From: Nicotiana tabacum
Taxonomy: Eukaryota; Streptophyta; Magnoliopsida; Solanales; Solanaceae
Length of the DNA stretch: 64,000 nucleotides
Direction: 5' to 3'
Assembly: GCF_000715075.1 (NCBI RefSeq)
Contig: NC_134085.1
Coordinates: forward strand, 156,454,178 to 156,518,177
Below the pieces are notes generated by a model, which was not told the origin of the DNA, made no database searches, and was given only the letters and a program-made list of their open reading frames with translations. Positions 47,917 through 57,969 of this stretch are shown here, one piece after another (positions within the stretch are counted from its first letter, which is position 1; every line of letters begins with the position of its first letter). Both the position numbers and the translations under genes were made by a program.

Positions 47917-48077
47917 GTTTTATTTTGTGTTTCATACAACTGATACTAGTTGTATAAGGCTCATTTTTGTCTCATAAATTTGTGGACCCCAATCTTATAT
48001 TTTTGGGTCCACAAAACTGTGAGACAAAAAAGTTATCTCATACAATTAATGTCAGTTTTATGAGACACAAAATAAAC
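47917..48077. mobile_element. Fold-back MITE-like hairpin
   Basis: About 160 bp forming one long imperfect inverted repeat. The left arm (GTTTTATTTTGTGTTTCAT... to TGTGGACCCC, 47917-47992) pairs with the right arm (GGGTCCACA... to AAAATAAAC, 48000-48077), with a short AT loop. No clear target duplication, so the superfamily is unknown. Confidence 0.75.
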
Positions 48078-48668
48078 TTCCCTGGAAGCAGATATTTTGT
48101 TAACCCTAGAGCACCTCGTCAAAGTAACACTTTGTTTGACATGATTATTTACTATAGCTTATCATTTTCACTTTAAATCGTATCAAGACAAGACTATATC
48201 TAATATTGATTCTATGAAAAATTTTAAAAAATGTTTACCATAAAAACCACACATAATAGTACATGGGATAAGAGATCGACATCACATGATTCCATGTAAA
48301 GGTGCATTTAAAGTTCAAAGTTATCCCAAAAATCTTTATTAGCACTAAATTATTGGACGTAGTACCATGAAAGTGGACAGTATCGTGACAATATATGGGA
48401 CAGCAATGGCTATTTGTTGAGGTCACCCTAAACGAATGATGTTTCCCACTCTCTTCCTCCTTTTAATGATTAGACAAGAAAAGGCAAAAAAGGAGGAGAC
48501 AACTCTCAAATTTATCCTGCTCAAAACATGAGTGTCAGTAAGCTTTTAACATTCTATATATCGTCCAGCCTTTTCATAATTGTTTGGTTTGTTCTGATAT
48601 TTTTTTATTATTATATATATTGAAATAATATTATAATAAACATATATTATATCATAAAATGAAAAAGT
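48078..48668. other. Unassigned AT-rich DNA
   Basis: No gene recognised. An AT-only stretch lies at 48600-48660. Confidence 0.5.
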
Positions 48669-48872
48669 AAGGGAGCGCTTCAATATGAAAAGTGCTAAGT
48701 TGGTTCGCACATCCCTTCTTGGTCATCTGAAGTTGAGCAAGAAGATGTGTCCAACAAACAACGGAAGAAAAAAAAAGAATGGCCAAGATTCCTTATTCCT
48801 CTACCGTCGAAAGTTTGATGTATACAATGGTATGTACTCGACCAAATATTACTCATGCAATCGGTGTGAAAT
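48669..48872 (+). pseudogene. Ty1/copia polyprotein fragment (end of RT domain)
   Basis: Reads RFNMKSAKLVRTSL, GHLKLSKKMCPT, then after a frame change in a poly-A run MAKIPYSSTVESLMYTMV and CTRPNITHAIGV. These match the conserved block after the reverse transcriptase in Tnt1-like copia polyproteins. Only about 65 codons remain, with no LTRs nearby. Confidence 0.85.
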
Positions 48873-49430
48873 GAAACGCTTCTAAGCTTTTGATTTTGAA
48901 AATAGAACGTTTCTGCCTTGATTTAAAATGGAACGCTTCTTGGCTTCAATGGAATGTCCTTGGCTTTTAACACCAAAGGCAAAAAATATTTATCACTGTT
49001 ATAATAAAATGTCAAACTGTACATTATTTCGAAACAATATTACAATGTGGCGAAAGGAAAGTCTGTCAGATGGGAATTGGGAATCTTTCAAGAACAAAAC
49101 GAAGACAGTCGTACATTAAACATAGTATTTTCAAGTTTTAAAGTAAAAAGAAATCAAAGTCTGATCCCTAAAAAGGAGGGGTCCAGAATCAAATACAGTA
49201 GTCTTTTTTGAGATTAGATGAAACTTTTTTACTATTTTGCGGTTTCCATATGAAAATCTTGGAAAAGCAAGATAATTGGTAAGGTCTTCGATCTACATGG
49301 ATAAACTTACAAAATATGTAACCCATCAAACATAATTCGACGGTAGTGAAAACTTAAACTGCAAACTTAATTAAGTAGCAAGAAATTTTCTTGAGAAATT
49401 GTATAGAACCTTATGCCAACTTTTTGGACT
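48873..49430. other. Unassigned DNA next to MULE copy 2
   Basis: Three imperfect GGAACGCTTCT / AAACGCTTCT motifs at 48870-48960. Nothing else recognised. Confidence 0.5.
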
Positions 49431-49475
49431 CAAAAAAAGTTTTTATAGTGTAAGAAAGAAGTTACTTTTCTATCT

Positions 49476-49553
49476 AAAACGCGATATTATACTGTGTTAT
49501 ACTTTAACGAAATTTTAGCCGTTAAAGTAAAGCGCAGTATAATACCGCGTTTT
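49476..49553. repeat. Terminal palindrome of MULE copy 2
   Basis: Inverted repeat AAAACGCG...CGCGTTTT with ACTTTAACG / CGTTAAAGT at the centre, homologous to 6359-6440. A further CAGTATTATACTGCATTTT copy follows at 49563. Confidence 0.8.
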
Positions 49554-50259
49554 ATATATAGCACAGTATTATACTGCATTTTACTTATTAAAATTTAAAA
49601 CCCCCCTTCTTCCCCACGACAGAACACTCAATCCTCCGTTAAAGTATTCAACAGTGCCCCCCCCCCCCCATTCTAAAAAATATTTTCGAGTGGACCACGC
49701 CCGTCACAGAAAAAGTGAAGATTGTAGGTCCCACATACAACCCAAGCATTCGATTGTTGTGGTTTCCTCGTTTCGGGCTCAAATTTCAATTTTTCGACTT
49801 TTCTAAAAACATAAATCGAGGTATTCCAATTTAGTTTATGTCGAAACTTGTATAATGATGCATATTAGATGTCATGAATGTGTTTCCACATTGTTTTGTG
49901 TTTTGTTTGCAATTAAATTTGTATGTTATTTTTATCCGGATTAAATTATTAGTGTTTAAAAAAATAGTTAAAAGTTGAGAAATAATTTTTCTTGTTAATA
50001 AAAATGTTCATAAATTTCTTTTACTGTTTTATATGTAATTTCGTGAATGTTATGTTATTAAAATATGTTTGTTGTTTTTATTTAGTTTAGATTATTTATT
50101 TACTTAAAGAATAGTGCCCTTATAGCGTAGTAAAATATAGAGCCTTTTAGCGTAGAATCTTTGTAGTTTAAGTATCTACTAACTACAAATTCTATCCAAT
50201 TACACTTTATAAAACAAACACACAGAACTAACAAATATATGCTGTCAAATTAAATATCG

Positions 50260-51010
50260 AGCATGGAACTCATAGATATATACTCTGTCCAATTAAAAAT
50301 TAATAATTTAATTCATAAAACTACCAAAATTCTAAAAAATATCAAAATCTTCACAAATAAGAATTCAGGACAGTTTGGTACTACTAGACCTCAAATATCG
50401 AGCCTGGAACCCATATATATTTACTCTGTCCAATTAAAATTAATTATTTAATTTATGAAACTAACAAAATTCTAAAAATATTGAAATTGGCACACATAAG
50501 AATTCAGGATAGCTTGGTGCTACTGGGCCTCAAATATTGAGTCTGGAACCCATAAATATTTACTCTGTCTAATTAAATAATTAAATAATAATTATTATAA
50601 CACAAACAAAATTCTAAAAATATTCAAATTGACACACATAAGATTTCAGGATAGTTTGGTGCTACTGGGCTTCAAATATCAAGCCTGAAGCCCATAGATA
50701 TATACTATCCAATTAAATATTTAATTTATAAAACTAACAAAATTCTAAAAATATTAAAATTGACACACATAAGAATTCAGGATAGCTTGGTGCTACTGGG
50801 CCTCAAATATCGAGCCTGGAACCCATAGATATATACTCTGTCCAATTAAATAATTAAATATTTAATTTATAAAACTAACAAAATTCTAAAAATATTGAAA
50901 TTGACACGCATAAGAATTCAGGATAACTTGGTGCTATTGGGCCTCAAATATCGAGCTGGTAGCCCATAGACATATACTCTGTCCAATTAAATCTAAATCT
51001 TAATTATTAT
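50260..51010. repeat. Minisatellite upstream of PMD gene, copy 2 (131-142 bp)
   Basis: GAATTCAGG-like landmarks at 50361, 50500, 50642, 50773 and 50914 give spacings of 139, 142, 131 and 141 bp, about 5.5 units. Reverse complement of the 149-bp array of copy 1, sharing GGCCTCAAATATCGAGCCTG. It ends about 50 bp before the PMD coding start. Confidence 0.9.
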
Positions 51011-51057
51011 AACACAAACACACAATTAATATTGTTTAATTTACAGTAGACGATATA

Positions 51058-53660
51058 GACGTGCCGCTTGTGCATCCTGGACCTTTCTCGGATGAGATAT
51101 TAGTGTTACAAGGCGATCATAGGTTCGCCTACGTATGGGAGGGAGAGCTAGTGGAGCAGACTCTCCGCGCCAGGAGAGTGGACGACGTGTGGGACTTTAT
51201 GAGGGAAAGAGTTTTCCATCCCGACGTAGTCCATCGCCTGCGTGATACGGGCTTCTATAGGATATTTGAGATTGGGCGGCTGCAGCTCGACTGATCTCTG
51301 AGCACGGCGTAGATAGAGTGGTGGAGACCAGAGACGTACACTTTCCACATGCCCATTAGCGAGGCCACCATCACGCTTTAGGATATTCAGGTTTTATATG
51401 GGCTGCCTGCTGATGGACTGGCTGTTGCACTGCCTCAGTATATGAGATCTATGCCGCGTGCCCAGTATTTGGACTTGCTGCAGCAGTTCACTAGTTTCAG
51501 GCCACAGGGTGAGGCTGCAGCTTCATGGGGCAGTCGCATTTCTGTGACAGCTATTAGACAACATTTGGAGGTATTGCACCCCGACATCACCGGCGAGACA
51601 GATGATCTACATATTTACCGGTACACGAGGTTGGCGCTGCTCCTTCTTTTTGGGAGTATCTTGTTCCCGAACACTTCGGGAAATCTAGTGAGTATGCGAT
51701 TTCTACATCATCTTCAACAGCTAGATGAGTTACCCCCAGTATAACTGGGGTGTTACTGTTCTCGCTTGCCTGTACAGGAGTATGTGTCGGGCTAGCATGG
51801 GCACCCAAAGCAACGTATGTGGTTTTCTGCCGCTTTTACAAGTGACAACATATTCGAATACTATGTTCATTACTTCCAATTCTATATAGTCAAAATGACT
51901 CTTAAATTTTACGTCGACCTTGTATGTTAGGTTTGGGCCTAGGAGCGGTTTCTGCCGTTGCAGCCACCTCTACCACCATTACCTCCGGATGTAGCACCTC
52001 CGTTTCTCGCTCTATCTAGGAGGTGGGTTCTCTGGCGTGGAAATTACTGAGCCATTGATGCTCATCATAATCTCCCCCTTGTCAGGGATGTGTTGAATAT
52101 GCTGGAGGTCGTACAGGTAAATATGTAACTAAACTTATATGTTATAAATTCACTTGTGTTGCGCATACTCACTTTTATGTTATTATTTGATAGTTCATCT
52201 GGACGCCATATAGCGACGACTTGATAGCTGGCTTGCCTGATTATTGCTTGGTCAGCTGACTGATTTGGAGCACTTTTGTCCCGCTAATGTGCCTTGATAT
52301 TGTGGAGCATCATGCCACAGAGCTGGTACTTTGCCAGTTTGACCGTCCGCAGACTATACTGAGGGAGCCTACATGGGAGGCTACACATTATCAGCGGGAT
52401 GATCGTTTGAGGACGGACGACGCATTTGTAGCAAGGCTAGAGGCACAGGTCCATACTTGGGACCAGCAAGAGGACCTGATTCCGCCCCCACCTTCACAGA
52501 TCCAGTCGCTAACTACTGAGATTTATATGTCCTGGTACCGCAGCGTTACCCGACTGATGATTGGGAACCCCGTTCATCAAGCTGGCGGTTAGTACAGACC
52601 ATACGCCGGGAGGCACGACGCACTGGTATGTTTTTTTTTTGGAACCCATACTTATAACTGTGATATAGTATTCTGTAATTAAGGCCGACAATCATGCAAT
52701 CACTGAGTATGGCCGGCAGGTGGTAGAGCTGGCTCTCCGGACACTGCAACAAGCCAGAGAGGACGAGAGGTTAGATCACGCTGCTAAGTATGTGGCGCTA
52801 GAGCATCACCATCAGGATAGGCCTGTCGCACGCCCGAGGGGACAGGCACGAGCCAGGGCTACCCCATGAGGCAGCTGCCCCACGAGGCAAGGATATCCCA
52901 CGAGGCAGGGGTGTCCCATGGGGTCATGGGGGTCGGGGAGGAGGTGGTCCCCAGCAAGGGGGCGTTGAGGCACCTGTTGTGGCACCTGATGAGGATTTTG
53001 GAGATGATCAGCCGGATTACATCCCTCAGCAAAACGAGCCTTCCAGCAGCTTGCCGTCGTACAGCCTTTAGTTGGAGCTGCCAGCATCGCAATTCACCCC
53101 GTCAGATCTAATGTTGATCACGGGTACATTCGACGGAGATGTATAGCAGTTCTTTTCAGGCCCATCTACCGCAGTTGAGGATTGGCCGACCCGATACGTG
53201 GATGGTAGGCGCAGGTTGAGTTTTGGCTCATCCCCGGCGTTGCAGCAGATCTATCATAGGCGCAAGTATGTTTGTATTACTATTAAATTTTAAATTGTTT
53301 TTTTCCTTAATGATTTGCCATAAACTAATTTTTAATTTTCTTATTATGGCTTCGTCCCAGCCCATCACAGAGCCCATTCAGGAGCCCGACGAGACCATGT
53401 TAAGAAAATATTTTTGACTTAACACGTACATTACTAATATATATTTTCATATACTAAGCTTACTAATTGTTTTGTAGGTTGCTGATGGACCGATGACCCC
53501 TTTTACCGATCCTGCCAGCGCTACTGACGATCATGCTGCAGCGCATCCTCACATAAAGAGGCGACGTGATGAGGATGATCCTGATAGCGTATCCGGGCAA
53601 CAGGGGATGCTCCTCAGGCCAGCGGCTGCATTGAAGTACACAGGTTGTAGGACCCATTGA
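51058..53660 (+). pseudogene. Plant mobile domain (PMD) gene, MULE copy 2
   Basis: Same gene and exon order as 1767-4473. Exon 1 (about 51058-51840) has HPGPFSDEILVLQGDHR, VLHPDITGE and RYTRLALLLLFG. Exon 2 (about 51930-52120) encodes LPLQPPLPPLPP. Exon 3 (about 52193-52625) has EHHATEL and MSWYRS. Exon 4 (about 52680-53266) carries TEYGRQVVELALRTL. Then a short exon (about 53346-53400) and the last exon (about 53478-53660; RPAAALKYTG, TGA at 53658). The start codon is ATA where copy 1 has ATG. Stops replace Trp in LDWS and VWAWE, and there is a frameshift at LPPV (51740). Non-functional. Confidence 0.88.
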
Positions 53661-53893
53661 TTTTTTTTTTTTGTATTTTATGTAAATAATACATTATATA
53701 AATAATGGCAAGAATTTTATTTTAACAATAATTTTATTTTAACACAATTTGGACAAGAATTTTCTTTTAACACTATAACACAAACACAAACATAGCAAAC
53801 CTAACATAACATAAATTCAGTACACCTAATGAAAACACATAACACGGAAACATAAAGATACACTACTACGCTCTACACGTACATGTCATTGTT

Positions 53894-54231
53894 TAGTCAC
53901 GACCGCCTAGTATTCTCTACTCCAACCACTTATTTTTTTCTTCTTCCACCTCCTTGAGTTTCTCCTTCAACTCCGCAACTTCTCGTTTGGATTGTTGCTC
54001 TCTTTCCCACTGCTTCAAATACAAAAAATGAAGAGAATACAACTTTTCTTTGTAGTATTCCTGCTGACAGGGTTCATCAATCCATACCTCAAAATTGCAA
54101 ACAGGTTCATCGGGAACCCTATAAAACTTGTTCATACACGCCCAGTAGTGGCATCCAGTTTCTTCCCAACAATCGTGCATCATGCATTTTTTGCTGCACT
54201 CGCACCTTAGGACATAAAGGGGTTGAGACAT
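53894..54231 (-). CDS. GRF-type zinc finger / coiled-coil protein (MULE copy 2)
   Basis: 104-residue open frame from the ATG at 54231 to a stop at about 53917. Residues 10-50 form the GRF-like finger: CECSKKC, CWEETGCHYWAC, then VCNFEVWIDEP. Residues 60-104 are a Lys/Glu-rich coiled coil (REVAELKEKLKEVEEEKNKW). Compared with copy 1, a single change gives a stop about eight codons early; the ancestral stop lies near 53894. It is the only nearly intact gene of this element. It points the same way as the transposase and against PMD. Function is unknown; the family binds nucleic acids. Confidence 0.78.
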
Positions 54232-54339
54232 TTGTTAAAGTGTAAAGAAAAACCTTTCTTTTATGGAAATATTTGTTATTGGTTATTGTTAAGCACAGAA
54301 AATAACTAGAATGCGCCCATTATTTATAGGCAAGAGGAC

Positions 54340-54785
54340 ACACAAAATATAGTATTGTACCGCGCTATACATATTCAATTATTTTGAAACAAAACAACTT
54401 TTGCGTAGTCAGTTCAGCTTTACAGAACGACCAGACAACACACAAAACATAGTATTGTACCACGCTATACATATTCAATTTTTCTGAAACGAAATAGGTT
54501 TTGCGCAATCAGTTCAGCTTTACAGAACGACAAGACAACACACAAAACATAGTATTGTACACATATTCAATTTTTCTGAAATGAAACAACTTTTGCGCAG
54601 TCGGTTCAGCTTGACAAAACGACAAGATAACACACAAAACGTATTATTGTACCGCACTATACATATTCAATTTTTCTGAAACGAAACAACTTTTGCATAG
54701 TCGGTTCAGCTTTACAAAACGACAAGACAACACACAAAATATAGTATTGTACCATGCTATACATATATAATTTTTCTAAAACAAA
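54340..54785. repeat. Short repeats upstream of GRF gene, copy 2
   Basis: Five units of about 100-115 bp, each with ACACACAAAAYATAGTATTGTACC, CGCTATACATATTCAATTTTT and CAGTTCAGCTTTACAGAACGAC. Counterpart of 1325-1650. Confidence 0.88.
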
Positions 54786-55084
54786 ACAGCAATGTCTTGA
54801 TTTATCCTTTATTATCTTTTATTTTCATGTATGTTGCTTTAGTTATGATTGTTGTGCTTTTATCTCTTCGAATATTATGTTATGAAATTTCAATCTTCAG
54901 ATTGGTCTTCTTTACTAACACCAATAAGTTGAATGTTGGAACTACCATATCATCATCCCAATTCAGAAGGTCATGTTAACAAAATAAGACGTAACAAGAT
55001 TGTAGAACATAATTTTATTTGATAGATATTGCAACATACACAAGTACAGACACTTATTACAAAAAACATTACGAAAACAAAACA

Positions 55085-57956
55085 CTAGGTGTATCCTTGA
55101 TAGTTAGGTACATTCAACGAACTTGCACCAGGATTACCACTGCCACCCACACCAGCTGAAGGACATTTACGACGGTCGTGTCCTGTTTGCGAGCATATGC
55201 CACATTTACGTGCATAAACAGTATCACCAACATCCATTTGGTTCTGTATGCGCGTTCTCTTTTGCACTTGCAGCTTGCGCAAATAGTCCTTGTTACACAC
55301 CATCTTAAAAGGTTCCGGCGGCCAATAATGCTTAGCACCTAATGGCTGCAACTGCCCACTATACGTGTCTACGTATGCAGCAACACTGTATTTCCTATCA
55401 ATATAGTTGGTTGCCCCTAAACCAACTTGTTGAAAGTATTTTAAGGCGTGTGCGCACGGCATGTGGTAGATGGTCCATTTCCCACATGAACACAACCTTC
55501 TGGCTTCATTCACCGTCTGTAGATTATTCCCACGGTGTCGCGGATAGCGGTCTTAACTTCAAAAATACCCCGGTCGTTATTGTACTGTAAATATGAATGC
55601 CAATGTGCTCGCCTCCTTCACTTCTCAAATCTTATCATCGGTATTGGTATAAATTGAACACCCATGTGCATCAATTCTGATGCAGCTCTATGCCTTTCAA
55701 CAAACCTCTCCACAATCTATTTGAATGTCATCCGGACCATGGCAGTGACAGGCAATCCACGTGCAGACTTCAATAAGCCTTTGAATGACTCCGACACATT
55801 TGTAGTCAGGGCTCCCCATCTTTTGCCACCATCAGTATGCAATGTCCACATATGAAGCTCATGTCCCATCAGCCAAGTATAGGCTCGTAGATCTAACTGT
55901 CGAATCGCTTCCATGCGCCTCGTAAATTTGCACTACTGGTGCTCAGTTGCAGCCATCCACATTAAATCATGCAAGGCCTTATCGTGATATTTCTTCTGGA
56001 AATTGGCCTTCAAGTGCCTCACACAGTAACAGTGGTATGCATAGGGTTCCTGTCATTCAGGCAAATGTCGTACAGAACTTAAAATACCACCTGTCGATCA
56101 GATATTAGACAAATACCTGAACGCTGTTTGACAACATGCTTCTTCAAGTGGTTCAAAAAAAGCATCAACGTCTATTCGCTTTTATTGGCACAAATGGCAA
56201 AAGCTAGTGGAAATATTTGTCCGTTGGCATCTACTGCAACTGCGATCAAAAGCTTAATATTATACTTCCCATAGACATGAGTGCCGTCTATGGAAATTAC
56301 CGAACGTCAATGCATAAAACAATCAAATTGCTGGTTTAAATGACTAGAACACATAGTTGAAAATATATTTTGGTCTTTCCGAACTCCGCTCACGCCTCCT
56401 TTCAACAACAGTCCTGGGGTTAAAGTGTTTCAGTGCGGCCATGTACCTGGGTAAAGATGAAAATGACTTATCCCAGTCACCATAAATAATTTCAAAAGCA
56501 TGTTTGCGCCCGAGATATGCCTTTCTTTTGGTTATAGTACACCCATACTCCTAGTGGACGGCTGTAATACACTCTTTGATCTTGAACCTAATGGACACTT
56601 TCAATTATGGAACCAAGACAAGAGAAATCAAGTCTACATCCAAGTTGAAGTGATTCTCATTGAATGTGTCCATTTCACATCTGTGGGTGCTAATATATTT
56701 ACCCACTTTCTATAACCCTGATTTCTTCTTGCTGGCACGCAACATCCAGTGACAACCCATAAAGTCTCTATGGCATACAGCCTTGTATACCTCCGTAGTT
56801 GACTCCCTTACCGTCATCTCACGACACTCTCTTACACTGTAGATTTTTACAGCCCTGATTAGGCGAGCTTTATGGGGAAAATACATGCCATTTGCCAGCA
56901 GTGCTGGTCTAGACTCATCCCATATTGTTGAATGAAATTCGTCAGCATTCCTTGTGAGGGCATCCATATCCGGCATACTTGGCAAATTATTAAGGTAGGG
57001 AATATTCCGCTCATGAAATGGCACATGGGACTCGTATACTCTTGGTCTAACGGGAGGTGGATGAGCAAGCTCCCTCGTTAGCTCAGGTTCGACATTCACT
57101 TCCGCCTCATCATCACCCTCATCGGGGAAGGTGTGTCATCTTCAGACTCATCGGCATTGTTGTCATAATCACTATCATCTTTCTGACTCGGCGCATCTGC
57201 CAAATCACGAGTCAATACGTCATCTACGGAAAACTGTGTCAGGTCAGGAACATCAAGTTGCTCGTTTTCACTACACAAAAAGAACAAAATGATAAGCTAC
57301 TCAAATTGATAAATACTTTACATATAGCTATATCACTTCACTTACAAGTCGTACTGTGTTGACATTCCATGATGGACATTTTCTTGTTGGTGATGACTCC
57401 CGAATGGACCACCGTGGTCCAACACGCCAGAACTATGCATATTCCAACTAGGAGCGGAGGTCATAACTTGTAAAATTCATATCCGGATGGTACCCCTATG
57501 AAAAATATGAGTGTTAATACAAATCCAATTCAAACATAAAATAAATAACGCTAAGGCGTAGAAAAATTGAAGTTTACCAGTCGTCTTGTGGATTATATAA
57601 CGTCGAAAAATTATTTCCTTGCTGCTCATTCGCCGGTGGTGATAAGTTTAAATCAAGGCAAACTCTTTCATCAGGAATCTGTCCGGAAAAACTGCTCCAG
57701 AATAACCACCTGATGACTGGGGGTTATCCCTACTATGCACAACCTCATTATTGGGAACGTTTTCAACCTTGACGTACATTTCCAACAATTTTATTATAAT
57801 AAATTCCTTGTATTCATCCAGAATCCACAAAAAATCTCTAAGAGTTTCATCATCTTCGATGTTAAACTCAGAATAATAAGCAAACACTTGCAGAGTCATA
57901 GAATACGGAAATATACCGGTTACTTTAAGGTTCACTAAACGTTTCCTCACACTCAT
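55085..57956 (-). pseudogene. MuDR-type MULE transposase, copy 2
   Basis: Full-length but decayed, ATG at 57956 (MSVRKRLVNLKVTG). Exon 1 is about 57570-57956, frameshifted near 57660. Exon 2 is about 57350-57480 (SGVLDHGGPFGSHHQQENV). Exon 3, from about 57270, starts with an acidic stretch (DDSDYDNNADESEDD). The MuDR N-terminal domain follows at 56710-56900 (FPHKARLIRAVKIYSVRE, CHRDFMGCHWMLRA). The catalytic region (about 55950-56500) is full of stops, but FGLMWMAATE-like and FTRRMEAIRQ remnants show. A closed stretch with GALTTNVSESFKGLLKSARG lies at about 55760-55830. Then the SWIM finger (CSCGKW...CAHALKY, 55440-55500), YWPPEPF and a CCHC knuckle (CGICSQTGHDRRKC, 55165-55205). Not functional. 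Confidence 0.9.
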
Positions 57957-57969
57957 TTTTTTACGTAAC

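Larger units (their letters stand above)
49431..57969. mobile_element. Composite Mutator-like element, copy 2 (truncated on the right)
   Basis: Contains, left to right: palindromic end (49476-49553), minisatellite (50260-51010), PMD gene (+), GRF gene (-), short repeats (54340-54780) and MuDR transposase (-). The right side is cut by an LTR element at 57970, so the second terminal repeat is absent or lies beyond the window. It is the reverse-oriented relative of 1-6470. Left boundary is approximate. Confidence 0.85.
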
